From: Mesorhizobium sp. RMAD-H1
GTDB taxonomy: Bacteria > Pseudomonadota > Alphaproteobacteria > Rhizobiales > Rhizobiaceae
Direction of reading: 5' to 3'
DNA: 64,000 nt
Assembly: GCF_014191375.1 (NCBI RefSeq)
Contig: NZ_JACHWN010000001.1
Span: 744,001 to 808,000, forward strand
Shown: piece after piece, positions 17,035-25,884 of the stretch
How positions within the stretch are numbered: the stretch's first letter is position 1
Layout of the letters: each line of letters begins with the position of its first letter
The notes under the pieces: model-generated
What the model was told of the DNA's origin: nothing
The model's database searches: none
Seen by the model: the letters and a program-made list of their open reading frames with translations, nothing else
Translations under genes and position numbers: made by a program

Positions 17035-17203
17035 CCATTCCACCTTGGCGTATGCCGGTTCTTTCCTCGATGACCCGCAGGCAGGCCATCGATCATTCAT
17101 AGGTCGCAGAGCCGAAGCCTTGCCTAACTTAATGTCGCGTTAACAGATTACCATCAATTTTAATCGCCTGACGGCGCCAATGATTTCAACAGTTAACACG
17201 ATC

Positions 17204-17575
17204 TTAATTGCCATAGCGCGTGGCAATCTCGTTCGACAAGCCTTCTCCCTCCTTCATGTAGCGGTCAATCGCCGCAACCGCCGAATCGGTGCAGCTCGAA
17301 TAGACCTCGCTGAAAGCCCGATACCCGCGGTTGAAGCTGGCGATGATCCGCGCCCGCCGGGGTTCTTCAGGCTTTTCCGCCGCAATAATGGCATTCATGC
17401 GGTCGCGCCATTCGCTGCCCTGCTCGCCGCAGAGATTGCGCAGATAATGGAGAGAGCCAAGAATCTCCGCCAGCCGGATGAGTTTCGCCTCGTAAAGCGG
17501 CTCGTTCGCCGTGGCGGCTGCCGCCGGCGTCGCCATCAGTCCGGCTGCCAAGATCGCTATCCGTGCTCGCTTCAA
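17204..17575 (-). CDS. TIGR02301/DUF2385-type exported protein
   Basis: 123 residues with a signal peptide (MKRARIAILAAGLMATPAAAATA) and a mature helical domain holding LAEILGSLHYLRNLCGE and VYSSCTDSAV, whose two cysteines probably form a disulfide in the periplasm. The pattern matches the alphaproteobacterial family I know as TIGR02301/DUF2385, which has no assigned function. Its start lies just downstream (minus strand) of a 173-bp spacer that separates it from the Nudix gene. Confidence 0.75.
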   Translation of the reverse strand: MKRARIAILAAGLMATPAAAATANEPLYEAKLIRLAEILGSLHYLRNLCGEQGSEWRDRMNAIIAAEKPEEPRRARIIASFNRGYRAFSEVYSSCTDSAVAAIDRYMKEGEGLSNEIATRYGN

Positions 17576-17748
17576 AAGAGGCTCATCCTTTCCCCGTCCT
17601 TTTGACGCGAAACGAATGCCGCTTCAAGATGGCAATCGGGAACAGGATTAACGCGAAAGAATAATGTGAAAGACCTTTGCCGCGCAGACCGTCTGCCGGT
17701 TACAGCAAATGAATGGCGCATATCGGATGACGCATTCTTCAAAAAGGC

Positions 17749-18183
17749 TTAGGCGAACGCCGTTCCGTCTTCGAGGCGGACGATCTCGCGCGCCACGGTG
17801 AGCGTGCTCTGCGTTATTCGTGTCTTGGCCATTTCCTCGATGTCGAGCCACAGGATCGCCGCCGCGTCGTCGGCCGCTGTGGCTTCGCCGGTCACGCCAT
17901 GGGCGCGGAAGACGGCAAGGTAATAGCTCGCTTCGTAAGCGCTGCCACCGTCTTGGGAAAGATCGACCGTGGCGAAATGGGTGAGCTTCTCGGCCTCAAG
18001 CCCGGTCTCTTCCCGGAGTTCCCGCCGGGCTGCTGCCTCCGGCGTCTCGTCCGCCTCGCGCCGCCCGCCGGGGAAGGCGAGCCAGCCCTTCCAGGGCTCA
18101 CGCCCGCGCTCGACCAGCAGGAAGCGGCCTTTGCTGCGGCAGATGACCGAAACGCCGTGAATAATCGGGTGGGAAGTCGCCAT
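17749..18183 (-). CDS. Nudix hydrolase, ADP-ribose-pyrophosphatase-like
   Basis: 144 residues. A complete Nudix box runs from G to G in GGRREADETPEAAARREL then REETGLE (GX5EX7REUXEEXGU), with the upstream KGWLAFPGG strand typical of ADP-ribose and NADH-type hydrolases. The ATG at 18183 starts at the beta-strand HPIIHGVSVICR; longer frames reaching 18354 run into the divergent SRAP gene. The exact substrate cannot be told. Confidence 0.85.
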   Translation of the reverse strand: MATSHPIIHGVSVICRSKGRFLLVERGREPWKGWLAFPGGRREADETPEAAARRELREETGLEAEKLTHFATVDLSQDGGSAYEASYYLAVFRAHGVTGEATAADDAAAILWLDIEEMAKTRITQSTLTVAREIVRLEDGTAFA

Positions 18184-18289
18184 GGGAGTAGGGGTATGAC
18201 GGGCGTGTGGGATTGGCAAGCCGGATTTCATGAGGATGATCATGCGGCGCGGCTTGACCCCGGCTGCAAAAGGCTGAACATCGCGGCCC

Positions 18290-19069
18290 ATGTGCGGACG
18301 GTTTTCATTGACGGCAAGCAGGCAGGAGGTCGAGGCGCTTCTCGCCGCGATCATCGGCGAGGATTTTCCGCCGCGTTACAACATCGCGCCGACGCAGCCG
18401 ATCCTGATGGTGGTGGCGGGCGAGACGCCGCCGCCGGGCTCGAACCGCCCGGACCGGGTGGGCCGTCTGGTGCGCTGGGGCTTCATCCCCGCATGGGTGA
18501 AGGATCCCAATGATTTTCCGCTGATGTTCAATATCCGCAGCGAGACGGCGGCGGAGAAGAACTCCTTCCGCGCCGCGCTGCATCATCGGCGCGGCCTGGT
18601 GCCGGCTTCCGGCTTCTATGAATGGCGGCGCGAGGGGAGGAACAGGGCGCAGGCCTATTGGGTGCGCCCGCGCCGTGGCGGACTGGTCGCCTTTGCCGCG
18701 TTGATGGAGACCTGGTCGAGCGCCGATGGTTCGCAGATCGACACCGGCGGCATCCTGACGACGAGCGCCAACGCGACCCTGCGCCCGATCCACGAGCGCA
18801 TGCCGGTGGTCATTCAGCCGGAGGATTTCGGCCTCTGGCTGGACTGCAAGAACAATCTTCCGCGCGATGTGGCGGGGCTGATGCGCCCGGCCGAGCCGGA
18901 TTTCTTCGAGGCCATTCCCGTTTCCGACAAGGTCAACAAGGTCAGCAACACCACACCCGATATCCAGGATCGGGTGGAAGAGGACTTGACGGCGGCGGCC
19001 GGAAAGCCAAAAAACGGCAGGAAGCCGGAACCTGAAGACGGTTCCGGCGGCCAGCTCTCTATGTTCTAG
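18290..19069 (+). CDS. SOS-response-associated peptidase (SRAP, YedK/HMCES family)
   Basis: 259 residues. SRAP proteins shield abasic sites in single-stranded DNA by a thiazolidine link to Cys2. All key residues are present: C2 (MCGRFSL), N81 (FNIRSET), E111 (GFYEW) and H168 (IHERMP). The acidic/basic C-terminal tail (about 230-259) is variable in the family. It is divergent from the Nudix gene with 106 bp between starts; I see no clear LexA box in that spacer. Confidence 0.92.
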   Translation: MCGRFSLTASRQEVEALLAAIIGEDFPPRYNIAPTQPILMVVAGETPPPGSNRPDRVGRLVRWGFIPAWVKDPNDFPLMFNIRSETAAEKNSFRAALHHRRGLVPASGFYEWRREGRNRAQAYWVRPRRGGLVAFAALMETWSSADGSQIDTGGILTTSANATLRPIHERMPVVIQPEDFGLWLDCKNNLPRDVAGLMRPAEPDFFEAIPVSDKVNKVSNTTPDIQDRVEEDLTAAAGKPKNGRKPEPEDGSGGQLSMF

Positions 19070-19120
19070 AGGTTGCTATGGGTTTGATGGAAACGCCGGC
19101 GGGACAATGCGCCTTACGCT

Positions 19121-19233
19121 GTCGTCATTCTCGGGCTTGTCCCGAGAATCTGCGACAAGGAAAAGAAAAGCAAATTGCCGTTCTGACAGATCATGCGTCG
19201 TAGATTCTCTGGACAAGCCCGAGAATGACGACC
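19121..19233. repeat. Family A repeat pair, GGG/CCC variant
   Basis: Inverted hairpin arms: ATTCTCGGG / CCCGAGAAT at 19127-19149 (perfect, loop CTTGT) and a slightly mismatched copy at 19204-19226. It lies between the SRAP and argO genes. Confidence 0.7.
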
Positions 19234-19285
19234 AGAGAGGAAGCTGTTTCTGACCCGTTCCTCGTCCAATTCAGGAAATCCCGCA

Positions 19286-19897
19286 ATGTTTTCGGCTGCT
19301 CTTTCCGGCTTCCTTCTGGGCGCCTCGCTCATCATCGCCATCGGGGCGCAGAACGCCTATATCCTGCGGCAGGGGCTGCTGCGCCAGCATGTCTTCGTGC
19401 TGTGCCTCATCTGCGCCTTGTCCGACGCGCTTCTGATCGCCGCCGGCGTGGCGGGCCTGGGAACGCTGCTCGCGCAATCCCCGGGACTGATCGCTGCCGT
19501 GACGTTGGGCGGCGCCGCCTTTCTTTTCTACTATGCTTTCGTGGCGTTCCGCCGTTCGTTCAAGCCGGAGGCGATGGACGCCAGGGGCAAGGGCGAGACG
19601 AGCCTTAAGGCGGCGGTGGCCACCTGCCTGGCGCTCACCTTCCTCAACCCGCATGTCTATCTCGATACGGTGCTGCTCCTCGGCAGCCTGTCGGCCCGTT
19701 TCGAAGGAGGGAACCGCATCGCCTATGGCGTGGGCGCGGTCGTTGCATCCTTCGTCTGGTTCTTCGGGCTCGGCTATGGGGCGCGTCTGCTCCAGCCTGT
19801 GTTCGCCAGGCCTGCGGCATGGCGCATTCTCGATGGCCTGATCGGTATCGTCATGGCCGGGATCGGCATCAGCCTCTTGAAGGGTTTTGCCGCATGA
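19286..19897 (+). CDS. argO: Arginine/lysine exporter, ArgO/LysE family
   Basis: 203-residue inner-membrane protein with six predicted segments. The ArgO/LysE signature IIAIGAQNAYILRQGLLR at residues 15-32 and the LTFLNPHVYLDTVLLLGS block near 118-135 set it apart from RhtB-type members such as the one at 7161. ArgO/LysE proteins export L-arginine and L-lysine and are often controlled by a LysG/ArgP regulator, which is not adjacent here. The stop codon lies inside a family C hairpin that may end transcription. Confidence 0.85.
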   Translation: MFSAALSGFLLGASLIIAIGAQNAYILRQGLLRQHVFVLCLICALSDALLIAAGVAGLGTLLAQSPGLIAAVTLGGAAFLFYYAFVAFRRSFKPEAMDARGKGETSLKAAVATCLALTFLNPHVYLDTVLLLGSLSARFEGGNRIAYGVGAVVASFVWFFGLGYGARLLQPVFARPAAWRILDGLIGIVMAGIGISLLKGFAA

Positions 19898-19930
19898 TCT
19901 TCAAAAGTCTCCGACTTTTTAGGATCATGC
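19892..19930. repeat. Family C palindrome overlapping the argO stop codon
   Basis: Nested symmetric arms GCATGATC...GATCATGC and AAAAGTC/GACTTTT. The TGA of argO lies inside the left arm. Related copies are at 48074, 48879 and 48934. It could act as a bidirectional terminator. Confidence 0.7.
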
Positions 19931-19931
19931 C

Positions 19932-20099
19932 TTAAGCCGATTTCTTCCCGGCCAGGATCGAGGGACGGCGATTGTCGTTGCGCGCGTCCGAATGGCTGCG
20001 GGGGGCTGAAAGCAGGGCTGCCACCAGCGCTGCCGGGCCGATCTCGCGATATTGATCCGTCAGCCTGTCATGTCGCGGTGTCAAAGCTTTTTTTGTCAT
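19932..20099 (-). CDS. Small conserved-looking protein, 55 residues, unknown function
   Basis: Frame reads MTKKALTPRHDRLTDQYREI, then GPAALVAALLSA and a basic C-terminus ending ILAGKKSA. The ATG is preceded by GAAGGAACC at good spacing and the codon usage fits coding DNA. The protein has a charged N-terminus, one amphipathic or weakly hydrophobic helix and a basic tail. It lies convergent to argO and divergent from cysS. No known domain recognised. Confidence 0.55.
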   Translation of the reverse strand: MTKKALTPRHDRLTDQYREIGPAALVAALLSAPRSHSDARNDNRRPSILAGKKSA

Positions 20100-20524
20100 T
20101 TCAGGTTCCTTCCTCGTGCTGATAACTCCCTATTCTTCGGTGGAATCAGACTGAAAAAAGGCTGATTCTCGCCGGTTTTGGGGAATTCGGGTTAATCAGG
20201 ATTAACCATGCGCCCTGTTGCAGAAATGCAGCATTTCGCGGGCCTCTTGAGACAACGAGGCAGTCCTGGAAAAGTTCGAACATTTTTCGGGCCGGCTGGG
20301 AACAGGATCGCAATTGGGAATTGCTCTTGACGCCGGGGGGCGAGGTGGGGATAAGTGCGTCCCATGAAAACGCCATCCGCAACGACGATTTGCATTTGTG
20401 TGATCATTATCGGCTAGCAGCTTGCTGGCCCGGCCGTTTTCGTCTCCCCACCGCTTGAAAAGATGACAACGCCCCGGCCAGTCGGCCAGAGCAGATATGT
20501 TGGTCCGGGCCTATGGGGATTTGA
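20100..20524. other. 425-bp spacer with promoters for cysS and the small minus-strand gene
   Basis: No gene seen. It contains a palindrome GGTTAAT-CAGG-ATTAACC at 20190-20207 and a second short one (GAAATGC-A-GCATTTC) near 20225-20240, either of which could be an operator. A minus-strand 78-codon frame at 20146-20382 lacks any domain and was not called. Confidence 0.5.
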
Positions 20525-22024
20525 ATGAGCGATAACGCGCCGCGCTTGCGCCTTTACAATACGCTGACGCACCAGAAGGAGGAATTCGTCCCGATCGACC
20601 GGGAGAATGTGCGCATGTATGTCTGCGGGCCGACGGTCTATGATTACGCCCATATCGGCAATGCGCGCCCGGTCATCGTCTTCGACGTGCTGTTCCGCCT
20701 GCTGCGCCATCTCTATGGCGAGGATCACGTCACCTATGCGCGCAACATCACCGACGTCGACGACAAGATCAACGCCCGCGCCGCGCGCGACTATCCCGGC
20801 CTGCCGCTGAACGAGGCGATCCGCAAGGTGACCGAGACGACCAACGCCCAGTTCCAGGCGGATGTGGCGGCGCTCGGCTGCTTGGCCCCGACGACACAGC
20901 CCCGCGCCACCGAATATCTGGACGAAATGCGTGGCCTTATCGACCGGCTTGTCAAGCGCGGCTTCGCCTATGTCGCCGACGATCACGTGCTTTTCTCCGT
21001 GGCCGCGATGAACAACGCGCAGGGTGGCCCACGTTACGGCGCGCTTGCCCGCCGCTCGCTCGACGAGATGATCGCCGGCGCGCGCGTCGATGTCGCCTCC
21101 TACAAGCGCGACGAGATGGATTTCGTGCTCTGGAAGCCGTCGAAGGCGGGCGAACCCGGCTGGCCTTCGCCCGCCGGCATATCGGTTCCCGGCCGCCCCG
21201 GCTGGCATATCGAGTGCTCGGCCATGTCGATGGCGAAGCTGCTATCGCCCTTCGGCGGCGGGCTCGAATGCGACGATCCCGAAAAGAACGTCTTCGACAT
21301 CCATGCCGGCGGCATCGATCTGGTCTTTCCGCATCATGAGAACGAGATCGCCCAGTCCTGCTGCGCGCTCGGTACGCAGCGCATGGCCAATATCTGGATG
21401 CACAATGGCTTCCTCCAGGTCGAAGGCCAGAAGATGTCGAAAAGCCTCGGCAATTTCGTCACCATCCATGAATTGCTCGCGACCGAGAAATTCGGCGGCC
21501 GCAAATGGCCGGGCGAGGTGCTGCGGCTGGCGATGCTGATGACGCATTATCGCCAGCCGATCGATTTTACCGCCAGCGCGCTTGTTGAAGCCGAAAAAAC
21601 GCTCGATGCCTGGTATCGCGCCGTCGGGGATGTGGATGCGGGCGATACCTCCTGCGCTGATGTTCTCAATGCGCTTGCCGATGACCTCAACACGTCCAAG
21701 GCAATCGCCGCCCTGCACGAGTTGCGCGCCGAGGCATTCAAGGGTTCGGAAGGTGCCCGGCGCACCTTGAAGCGGAACGCCAATCTTCTCGGTCTGCTTG
21801 AGGGCACGGAGAGCGAATGGCTGGCCGGCAAGGCGCAGGATATGGCGGTCGACGGTGCGGAAATCGAGGCACGCATTAAGGAGCGGCTGTCCTATCTGCG
21901 TGAAAAGAACTTCGCCGAGGCCGACCGCATTCGTGGCGAACTGCTCGAAAAAGGTATCCAGTTGAAGGACGGTAAGGATCCGACCACCGGCGAGCGCGTG
22001 ACGACGTGGGAGGTGAAAAGGTGA
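20525..22024 (+). CDS. cysS: Cysteine--tRNA ligase
   Basis: 499-residue class I aminoacyl-tRNA synthetase that charges tRNA-Cys. Visible are the zinc ligand C34 in [10 protein letters not shown], the HIGN motif (43-46, the class I HIGH), the zinc-binding region [19 protein letters not shown], and KMSKS at 303-307. Length is somewhat above the E. coli enzyme (461), mostly through a mid-protein insertion in [15 protein letters not shown]. It begins 4 bp after a GGGGATTTGA stretch that serves as ribosome-binding site. Confidence 0.96.
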   Translation: MSDNAPRLRLYNTLTHQKEEFVPIDRENVRMYVCGPTVYDYAHIGNARPVIVFDVLFRLLRHLYGEDHVTYARNITDVDDKINARAARDYPGLPLNEAIRKVTETTNAQFQADVAALGCLAPTTQPRATEYLDEMRGLIDRLVKRGFAYVADDHVLFSVAAMNNAQGGPRYGALARRSLDEMIAGARVDVASYKRDEMDFVLWKPSKAGEPGWPSPAGISVPGRPGWHIECSAMSMAKLLSPFGGGLECDDPEKNVFDIHAGGIDLVFPHHENEIAQSCCALGTQRMANIWMHNGFLQVEGQKMSKSLGNFVTIHELLATEKFGGRKWPGEVLRLAMLMTHYRQPIDFTASALVEAEKTLDAWYRAVGDVDAGDTSCADVLNALADDLNTSKAIAALHELRAEAFKGSEGARRTLKRNANLLGLLEGTESEWLAGKAQDMAVDGAEIEARIKERLSYLREKNFAEADRIRGELLEKGIQLKDGKDPTTGERVTTWEVKR

Positions 22025-22061
22025 TGATGGGTCTTTCAGCAGAAACGCTGGCGGGACAGCG

Positions 22062-22219
22062 CCCCCCTCTGGCCTGCCGGCCATCTCCCCCGCAAGGGGG
22101 GAGATTGGCTGTCATCGCTCACGGTTCCTTTTTCTGCAACATAGGCGATTGGGGACGGATCGTTATGAAGGCCGATCTCCCCCCTTGCGGGGGAGATGGC
22201 CGGCAGGCCAGAGGGGGGC
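22062..22219. repeat. Mosaic palindromic element, family B (RIME-like), copy 2
   Basis: Same ends as copy 1 (CCCCCCTCTGGCCTGCCGG and inverted). The central 50 bp contains TCTGCAACATAGGCGATTGG-like sequence shared in degenerate form with copies 3-5. It separates cysS from the DUF559 gene. Confidence 0.8.
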
Positions 22220-22279
22220 GACGTAGAGCGCCGTCGCTGAAAACACGACCGCTAACAACCATCGCCATGGGGACGTGCC

Positions 22280-22657
22280 ATGCCGCATGACATCGTCCCC
22301 CGACGTCAGCGCGGACATGCAAAGTCAATGCGCCGAGTGATGACTGATGCCGAACTCAAGCTCTGGAATGAGCTTCGTGCTCATCGTCTCATGCTGGGCT
22401 TTCGCCGGCAAGTACCAATCGGTTCTTATATCGCTGACTTCGTTTGTCCAGCGCACCATTTGATCGTTGAAATCGACGGGAGTCACCATGGAACACCGGA
22501 ACAGGCGGCCGACGATAAGAAGCGGACGGCCTATCTCAACAGCCGCGGCTGGACCATCCTGCGTTTCTGGAACGATGATGTCCTGCGCGACATTGATGGC
22601 GTCTGCCGGCATATCGTGACGGTGGCGGCGAACCGAACGGAGGAGATTTTGCAATGA
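22280..22657 (+). CDS. DUF559 endonuclease-like protein (Vsr/restriction-endonuclease fold)
   Basis: 125 residues. The DUF559 pattern is clear: AELKLWNELRAHRL, FRRQVPIGSYIADFVCP, LIVEIDGSHH and RTAYLNSRGWTILRFWNDDV, giving the D-ExD/K-type nuclease core (D64-region, E76-region, D78). Such genes are scattered and often mobile; function in the cell is unknown. It directly follows a RIME-like repeat and overlaps the GFA gene start as ATGA, so the two are co-translated. Confidence 0.82.
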   Translation: MPHDIVPRRQRGHAKSMRRVMTDAELKLWNELRAHRLMLGFRRQVPIGSYIADFVCPAHHLIVEIDGSHHGTPEQAADDKKRTAYLNSRGWTILRFWNDDVLRDIDGVCRHIVTVAANRTEEILQ

Positions 22658-23139
22658 CCCTCGATAACAAGCCTGTCTATACCGGCGGCTGCCAGTGCGG
22701 CGCCGTCCGCTTTCGCGTCGAAGGCAAGCTGGGCGATGGTTCGATCTGCCATTGCCGCATGTGCCAGAAGGCGTTCGGCGGCTTCTATGCGCCGCTCGTC
22801 TCGATCCGCGAGGCGGATCTGACCTGGACGCGCGGCGAGCCGAAGCGCTTCCAGTCCTCCAATCACGTCAAGCGCGGCTTCTGTGCCAAGTGCGGCACGC
22901 CGCTCACCTATGAGGCGCCGGATGGCGTGGCGCTTGCCATCGGCGCCTTCGATGCGCCCGAGGAGATCGAGCCCGTCGTGCAGTGGGGAACGGAGGGCAA
23001 GCTGCCCTATGTCGACGATCTCTGGCGGCTGCCCGGACACGATACGATGGAAGACACCCAATCCGCCGGTTTCCTGAATACGCTCGTCTCCTATCAGCAC
23101 CCGGACCATGACACCGACAGCTGGCCGCCTTCGCAATAA
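22654..23139 (+). CDS. GFA family (glutathione-dependent formaldehyde-activating/CENP-V-like) zinc protein
   Basis: 161 residues. Seven zinc-ligand cysteines are in place: C13 and C15 (GGCQCG), C32, C34 and C37 (CHCRMC), C77 and C80 (CAKCG), the signature of the GFA/CENP-V fold. The family binds zinc and, in one member, accelerates glutathione-formaldehyde adduct formation; most members are uncharacterised. Overlaps the DUF559 stop by 4 bp. Confidence 0.85.
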   Translation: MTLDNKPVYTGGCQCGAVRFRVEGKLGDGSICHCRMCQKAFGGFYAPLVSIREADLTWTRGEPKRFQSSNHVKRGFCAKCGTPLTYEAPDGVALAIGAFDAPEEIEPVVQWGTEGKLPYVDDLWRLPGHDTMEDTQSAGFLNTLVSYQHPDHDTDSWPPSQ

Positions 23140-23193
23140 GGCGGACGATTTTGAAAAGTGAAAAATGAATCAGGCTCTTGAGGAGCGGAAATA

Positions 23194-24807
23194 GTGAAAA
23201 AAGAACGTATCTACCTCTATGACACGACGCTTCGGGACGGCCAGCAGACGCCGGGCATCGACTTTTCCGTCGAGGCCAAGAAAGCGATTGCCGCCATGCT
23301 CGATGAGTTCGGCGTCGATTACGTGGAGGGCGGCTATCCCGGGGCGAACCCGACCGATACGGCTTTTTTCAAGCGCAGGCAGACCGCGCGCGCCAAGTTC
23401 GTCGCCTTCGGCATGACCAAGCGGGCAGGGGTCTCCGCCTCCAACGATCCGGGGCTCTCCGCCCTGCTGCAATCGGCCTCCGACGCCGTCTGCTTCGTCG
23501 CCAAGAGCTGGGATTACCATGTGAAGGTGGCGCTCGGCTGCACGAATGAGGAAAATCTCGAGGCGATCACCGCCTCCGTCACCGCCGCCCGCATGGCCGG
23601 CAAGGAGGCGATGGTCGATTGCGAGCATTTCTTCGACGGCTACAAGGCCAATCCGGAATACGCCCTGGCCTGTGCGGCGACCGCCTATGAGGCGGGCGCG
23701 CGCTGGGTGGTGCTGTGCGATACCAATGGCGGCACGCAGCCGGGCGAGGTGGCCGAGATCATCCACGCGGTGAAGAAGGTCGTGCCCGGCGAAAGGCTCG
23801 GCATCCACGCCCATGACGATACCGAGCAGGCGGTCGCCGTCTCGCTGGCGGCCATCGATGCCGGCGTGCGCCAGGTGCAGGGCACGCTCAACGGCATCGG
23901 CGAGCGCTGCGGCAATGCCAATCTGGTGGCGCTCATCCCGACGCTGATGCTGAAGCCCTATTGGGCCGACCGGTTCGAGACGGGGATCACCGCCGATGCG
24001 CTGACCAGGATCACGCGGCTGTCGCGCACCTTCGACGATATACTGAACCGCGCGCCGGACGAGCAGGCGGCCTATACCGGCACCTCGGCCTTCGCCACCA
24101 AGGCCGGCATCCACGCCTCGGCGCTGATCAAGGAGCCGGCGACCTATGAGCACGTGCAGCCGGAGGCGGTGGGCAACCGCCGCCGCGTCATGGTTTCCGA
24201 CCAGGGCGGGCGATCCAATTTCATCGCCGAGTTGGAGCGCCGGGGCATCGCGGTCGCCAAGGACGACCCGCGTCTCGATACGCTCATCGCGCTCGTCAAG
24301 GAGCGGGAGGCGGAAGGCTATGCCTATGAAAGCGCGGAAGCCAGCTTCGAGTTGCTCGCGCGTGGCGTGCTCGGCGCGATCCCGCATTTCTTCAGGGTCG
24401 ATTCCTTCCGCTGCATGGTGGAGCGGCGCTTCGATGCCAATGGCAACCTCAAGACCGTGTCCGAGGCGGTCGTCAAGGTCGAGATCGATGGCGAAACGCG
24501 CATGTCCGTTGCCGAGGGTCACGGGCCGGTCAATGCGCTCGACATCGCCCTGCGCAAGGACCTCGGTCGTTATCAGGGCGAGATAGAGGATATGGAGCTG
24601 GCGGATTTCAAGGTGCGCATCCTCAATGGAGGCACAGACGCCATCACCCGCGTGCTGATTCAATCCCACGATGCCACCGGCGCACGCTGGCGCACGGTCG
24701 GCGTCTCGGACAATGTCATCGATGCCTCCTTCCAGGCGCTGATGGACTCCGTGGTCTACAAGCTGATGAAGAACCGCGAGTTGGCCGGGCAGGTGGCGGC
24801 GGAGTAG
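23194..24807 (+). CDS. cimA: (R)-citramalate synthase
   Basis: 537-residue Claisen-condensing enzyme of the isopropylmalate-synthase family, making citramalate from pyruvate and acetyl-CoA for isoleucine synthesis. It opens YLYDTTLRDGQQTPGIDFS (TIM barrel, catalytic R/D) and has HAHDDTEQAVA metal-binding histidines, GTLNGIGERCGNANL and the C-terminal LeuA dimer/regulatory domain (about 400-537). The wording fits the CimA subgroup rather than LeuA. It starts with GTG at 23194 after GAGGAGCGG. Confidence 0.88.
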   Translation: MKKERIYLYDTTLRDGQQTPGIDFSVEAKKAIAAMLDEFGVDYVEGGYPGANPTDTAFFKRRQTARAKFVAFGMTKRAGVSASNDPGLSALLQSASDAVCFVAKSWDYHVKVALGCTNEENLEAITASVTAARMAGKEAMVDCEHFFDGYKANPEYALACAATAYEAGARWVVLCDTNGGTQPGEVAEIIHAVKKVVPGERLGIHAHDDTEQAVAVSLAAIDAGVRQVQGTLNGIGERCGNANLVALIPTLMLKPYWADRFETGITADALTRITRLSRTFDDILNRAPDEQAAYTGTSAFATKAGIHASALIKEPATYEHVQPEAVGNRRRVMVSDQGGRSNFIAELERRGIAVAKDDPRLDTLIALVKEREAEGYAYESAEASFELLARGVLGAIPHFFRVDSFRCMVERRFDANGNLKTVSEAVVKVEIDGETRMSVAEGHGPVNALDIALRKDLGRYQGEIEDMELADFKVRILNGGTDAITRVLIQSHDATGARWRTVGVSDNVIDASFQALMDSVVYKLMKNRELAGQVAAE

Positions 24808-24930
24808 AGGCTAATCAACAGAATTGATGCCTTTATCAGCATAATTGAATGGATTTCATGCCGACTTGGGCGCAAGAGCGGGCCTTACCGTATGCGCGGA
24901 GCGCGCGGGAAAACGGGATGAGATGTTTCC

Positions 24931-25845
24931 ATGACCGGCAATACCCTTGAGCGTGCTCCGATGTCGAACGATGTCCGCGGCTTTATCTTTGCGCTTTCCG
25001 CCTTTCTGATGTGGGGTTTCCTGCCGCTTTACATGAAGCTGGTGACGCATATTCCCGCTTCCGAGGTGGTGGCCCACCGCATCGTCTGGTCGGTTCCCGT
25101 TGCCGCCATTCTGCTTTTCCTGATGGGGCGCACAGCTGACATAACCGCTGCGCTTCGCAGCCCGCGCACGCTCATGATGGCCTGCGTCACCGCCGGCCTG
25201 ATCACATTCAACTGGGGCATCTATGTCTGGGCGATCTCGGTGGACCGCGCGCTCGAGACCGCGCTCGGCTATTATATCAACCCGCTGATCAACGTCGTCC
25301 TCGGCGCGCTGTTTCTGAAAGAACGGCTCAATAGGGCGCAGATGGTGGCGGTCGGCCTGGCGCTTGCCGCCGTCATCCTGTTGACCGTCAAGGCCGGCGG
25401 TCTGCCCTGGGTCTCGCTCGCCCTGGCGCTGAGCTTCGGCTTCTACGGCTTCCTGCGCAAGACGCTGCCGATCGGCCCGTCGCAGGGCTTCATGCTGGAG
25501 GTGCTGATCCTCTCCATTCCCGCGCTCGGCTACATCCTGTGGCTCGTCGGCCATGGCCAGGATCATTTCGCCGCCGGTTCGGCCTGGGACGTCTTCATCC
25601 TGCTGATGGCCGGGCCGGTAACGGCGGTGCCGCTCATCTGCTATGCCTTCGGCGCCAAGCTCCTGCGCTACACCACCATCGGCATCATGCAATATATCGG
25701 CCCGACGATCATCTTCCTGATCGCCGTCTTCTGGTTCAAGGAGCCGTTTTCAACGGTGCAGTTCGTGGCCTTCGCCCTAATCTGGGCCGGCCTTGCGATC
25801 TACACCTGGTCGAGCCTGGCTGAGGCGCGGAAGAAGGGGGCTTGA
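24931..25845 (+). CDS. rarD: EamA-family transporter RarD
   Basis: 304-residue inner-membrane protein with ten hydrophobic segments in two EamA halves. The opening GFIFALSAFLMWGFLPLYMK and internal ETALGYYINPLINVVLGALF are typical of RarD, a drug/metabolite-superfamily member of uncertain substrate. An ATG at 24961 is a possible alternative start; 24931 is kept because GGGATGAG lies upstream. No operon partner. Confidence 0.88.
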   Translation: MTGNTLERAPMSNDVRGFIFALSAFLMWGFLPLYMKLVTHIPASEVVAHRIVWSVPVAAILLFLMGRTADITAALRSPRTLMMACVTAGLITFNWGIYVWAISVDRALETALGYYINPLINVVLGALFLKERLNRAQMVAVGLALAAVILLTVKAGGLPWVSLALALSFGFYGFLRKTLPIGPSQGFMLEVLILSIPALGYILWLVGHGQDHFAAGSAWDVFILLMAGPVTAVPLICYAFGAKLLRYTTIGIMQYIGPTIIFLIAVFWFKEPFSTVQFVAFALIWAGLAIYTWSSLAEARKKGA

Positions 25846-25884
25846 GCCGCCGCCCCTGCAAGGGCAAGAGGAAGGGCGGTTTGT

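Noticed and set aside
19286-20524. tRNA or riboswitch in the cysS upstream region
   Set aside because: I could not fold a cloverleaf or match any riboswitch core; only short palindromes are seen.
23170-24669. 499-codon minus-strand frame opposite cimA
   Set aside because: Same composition effect; no ribosome-binding site or domain.
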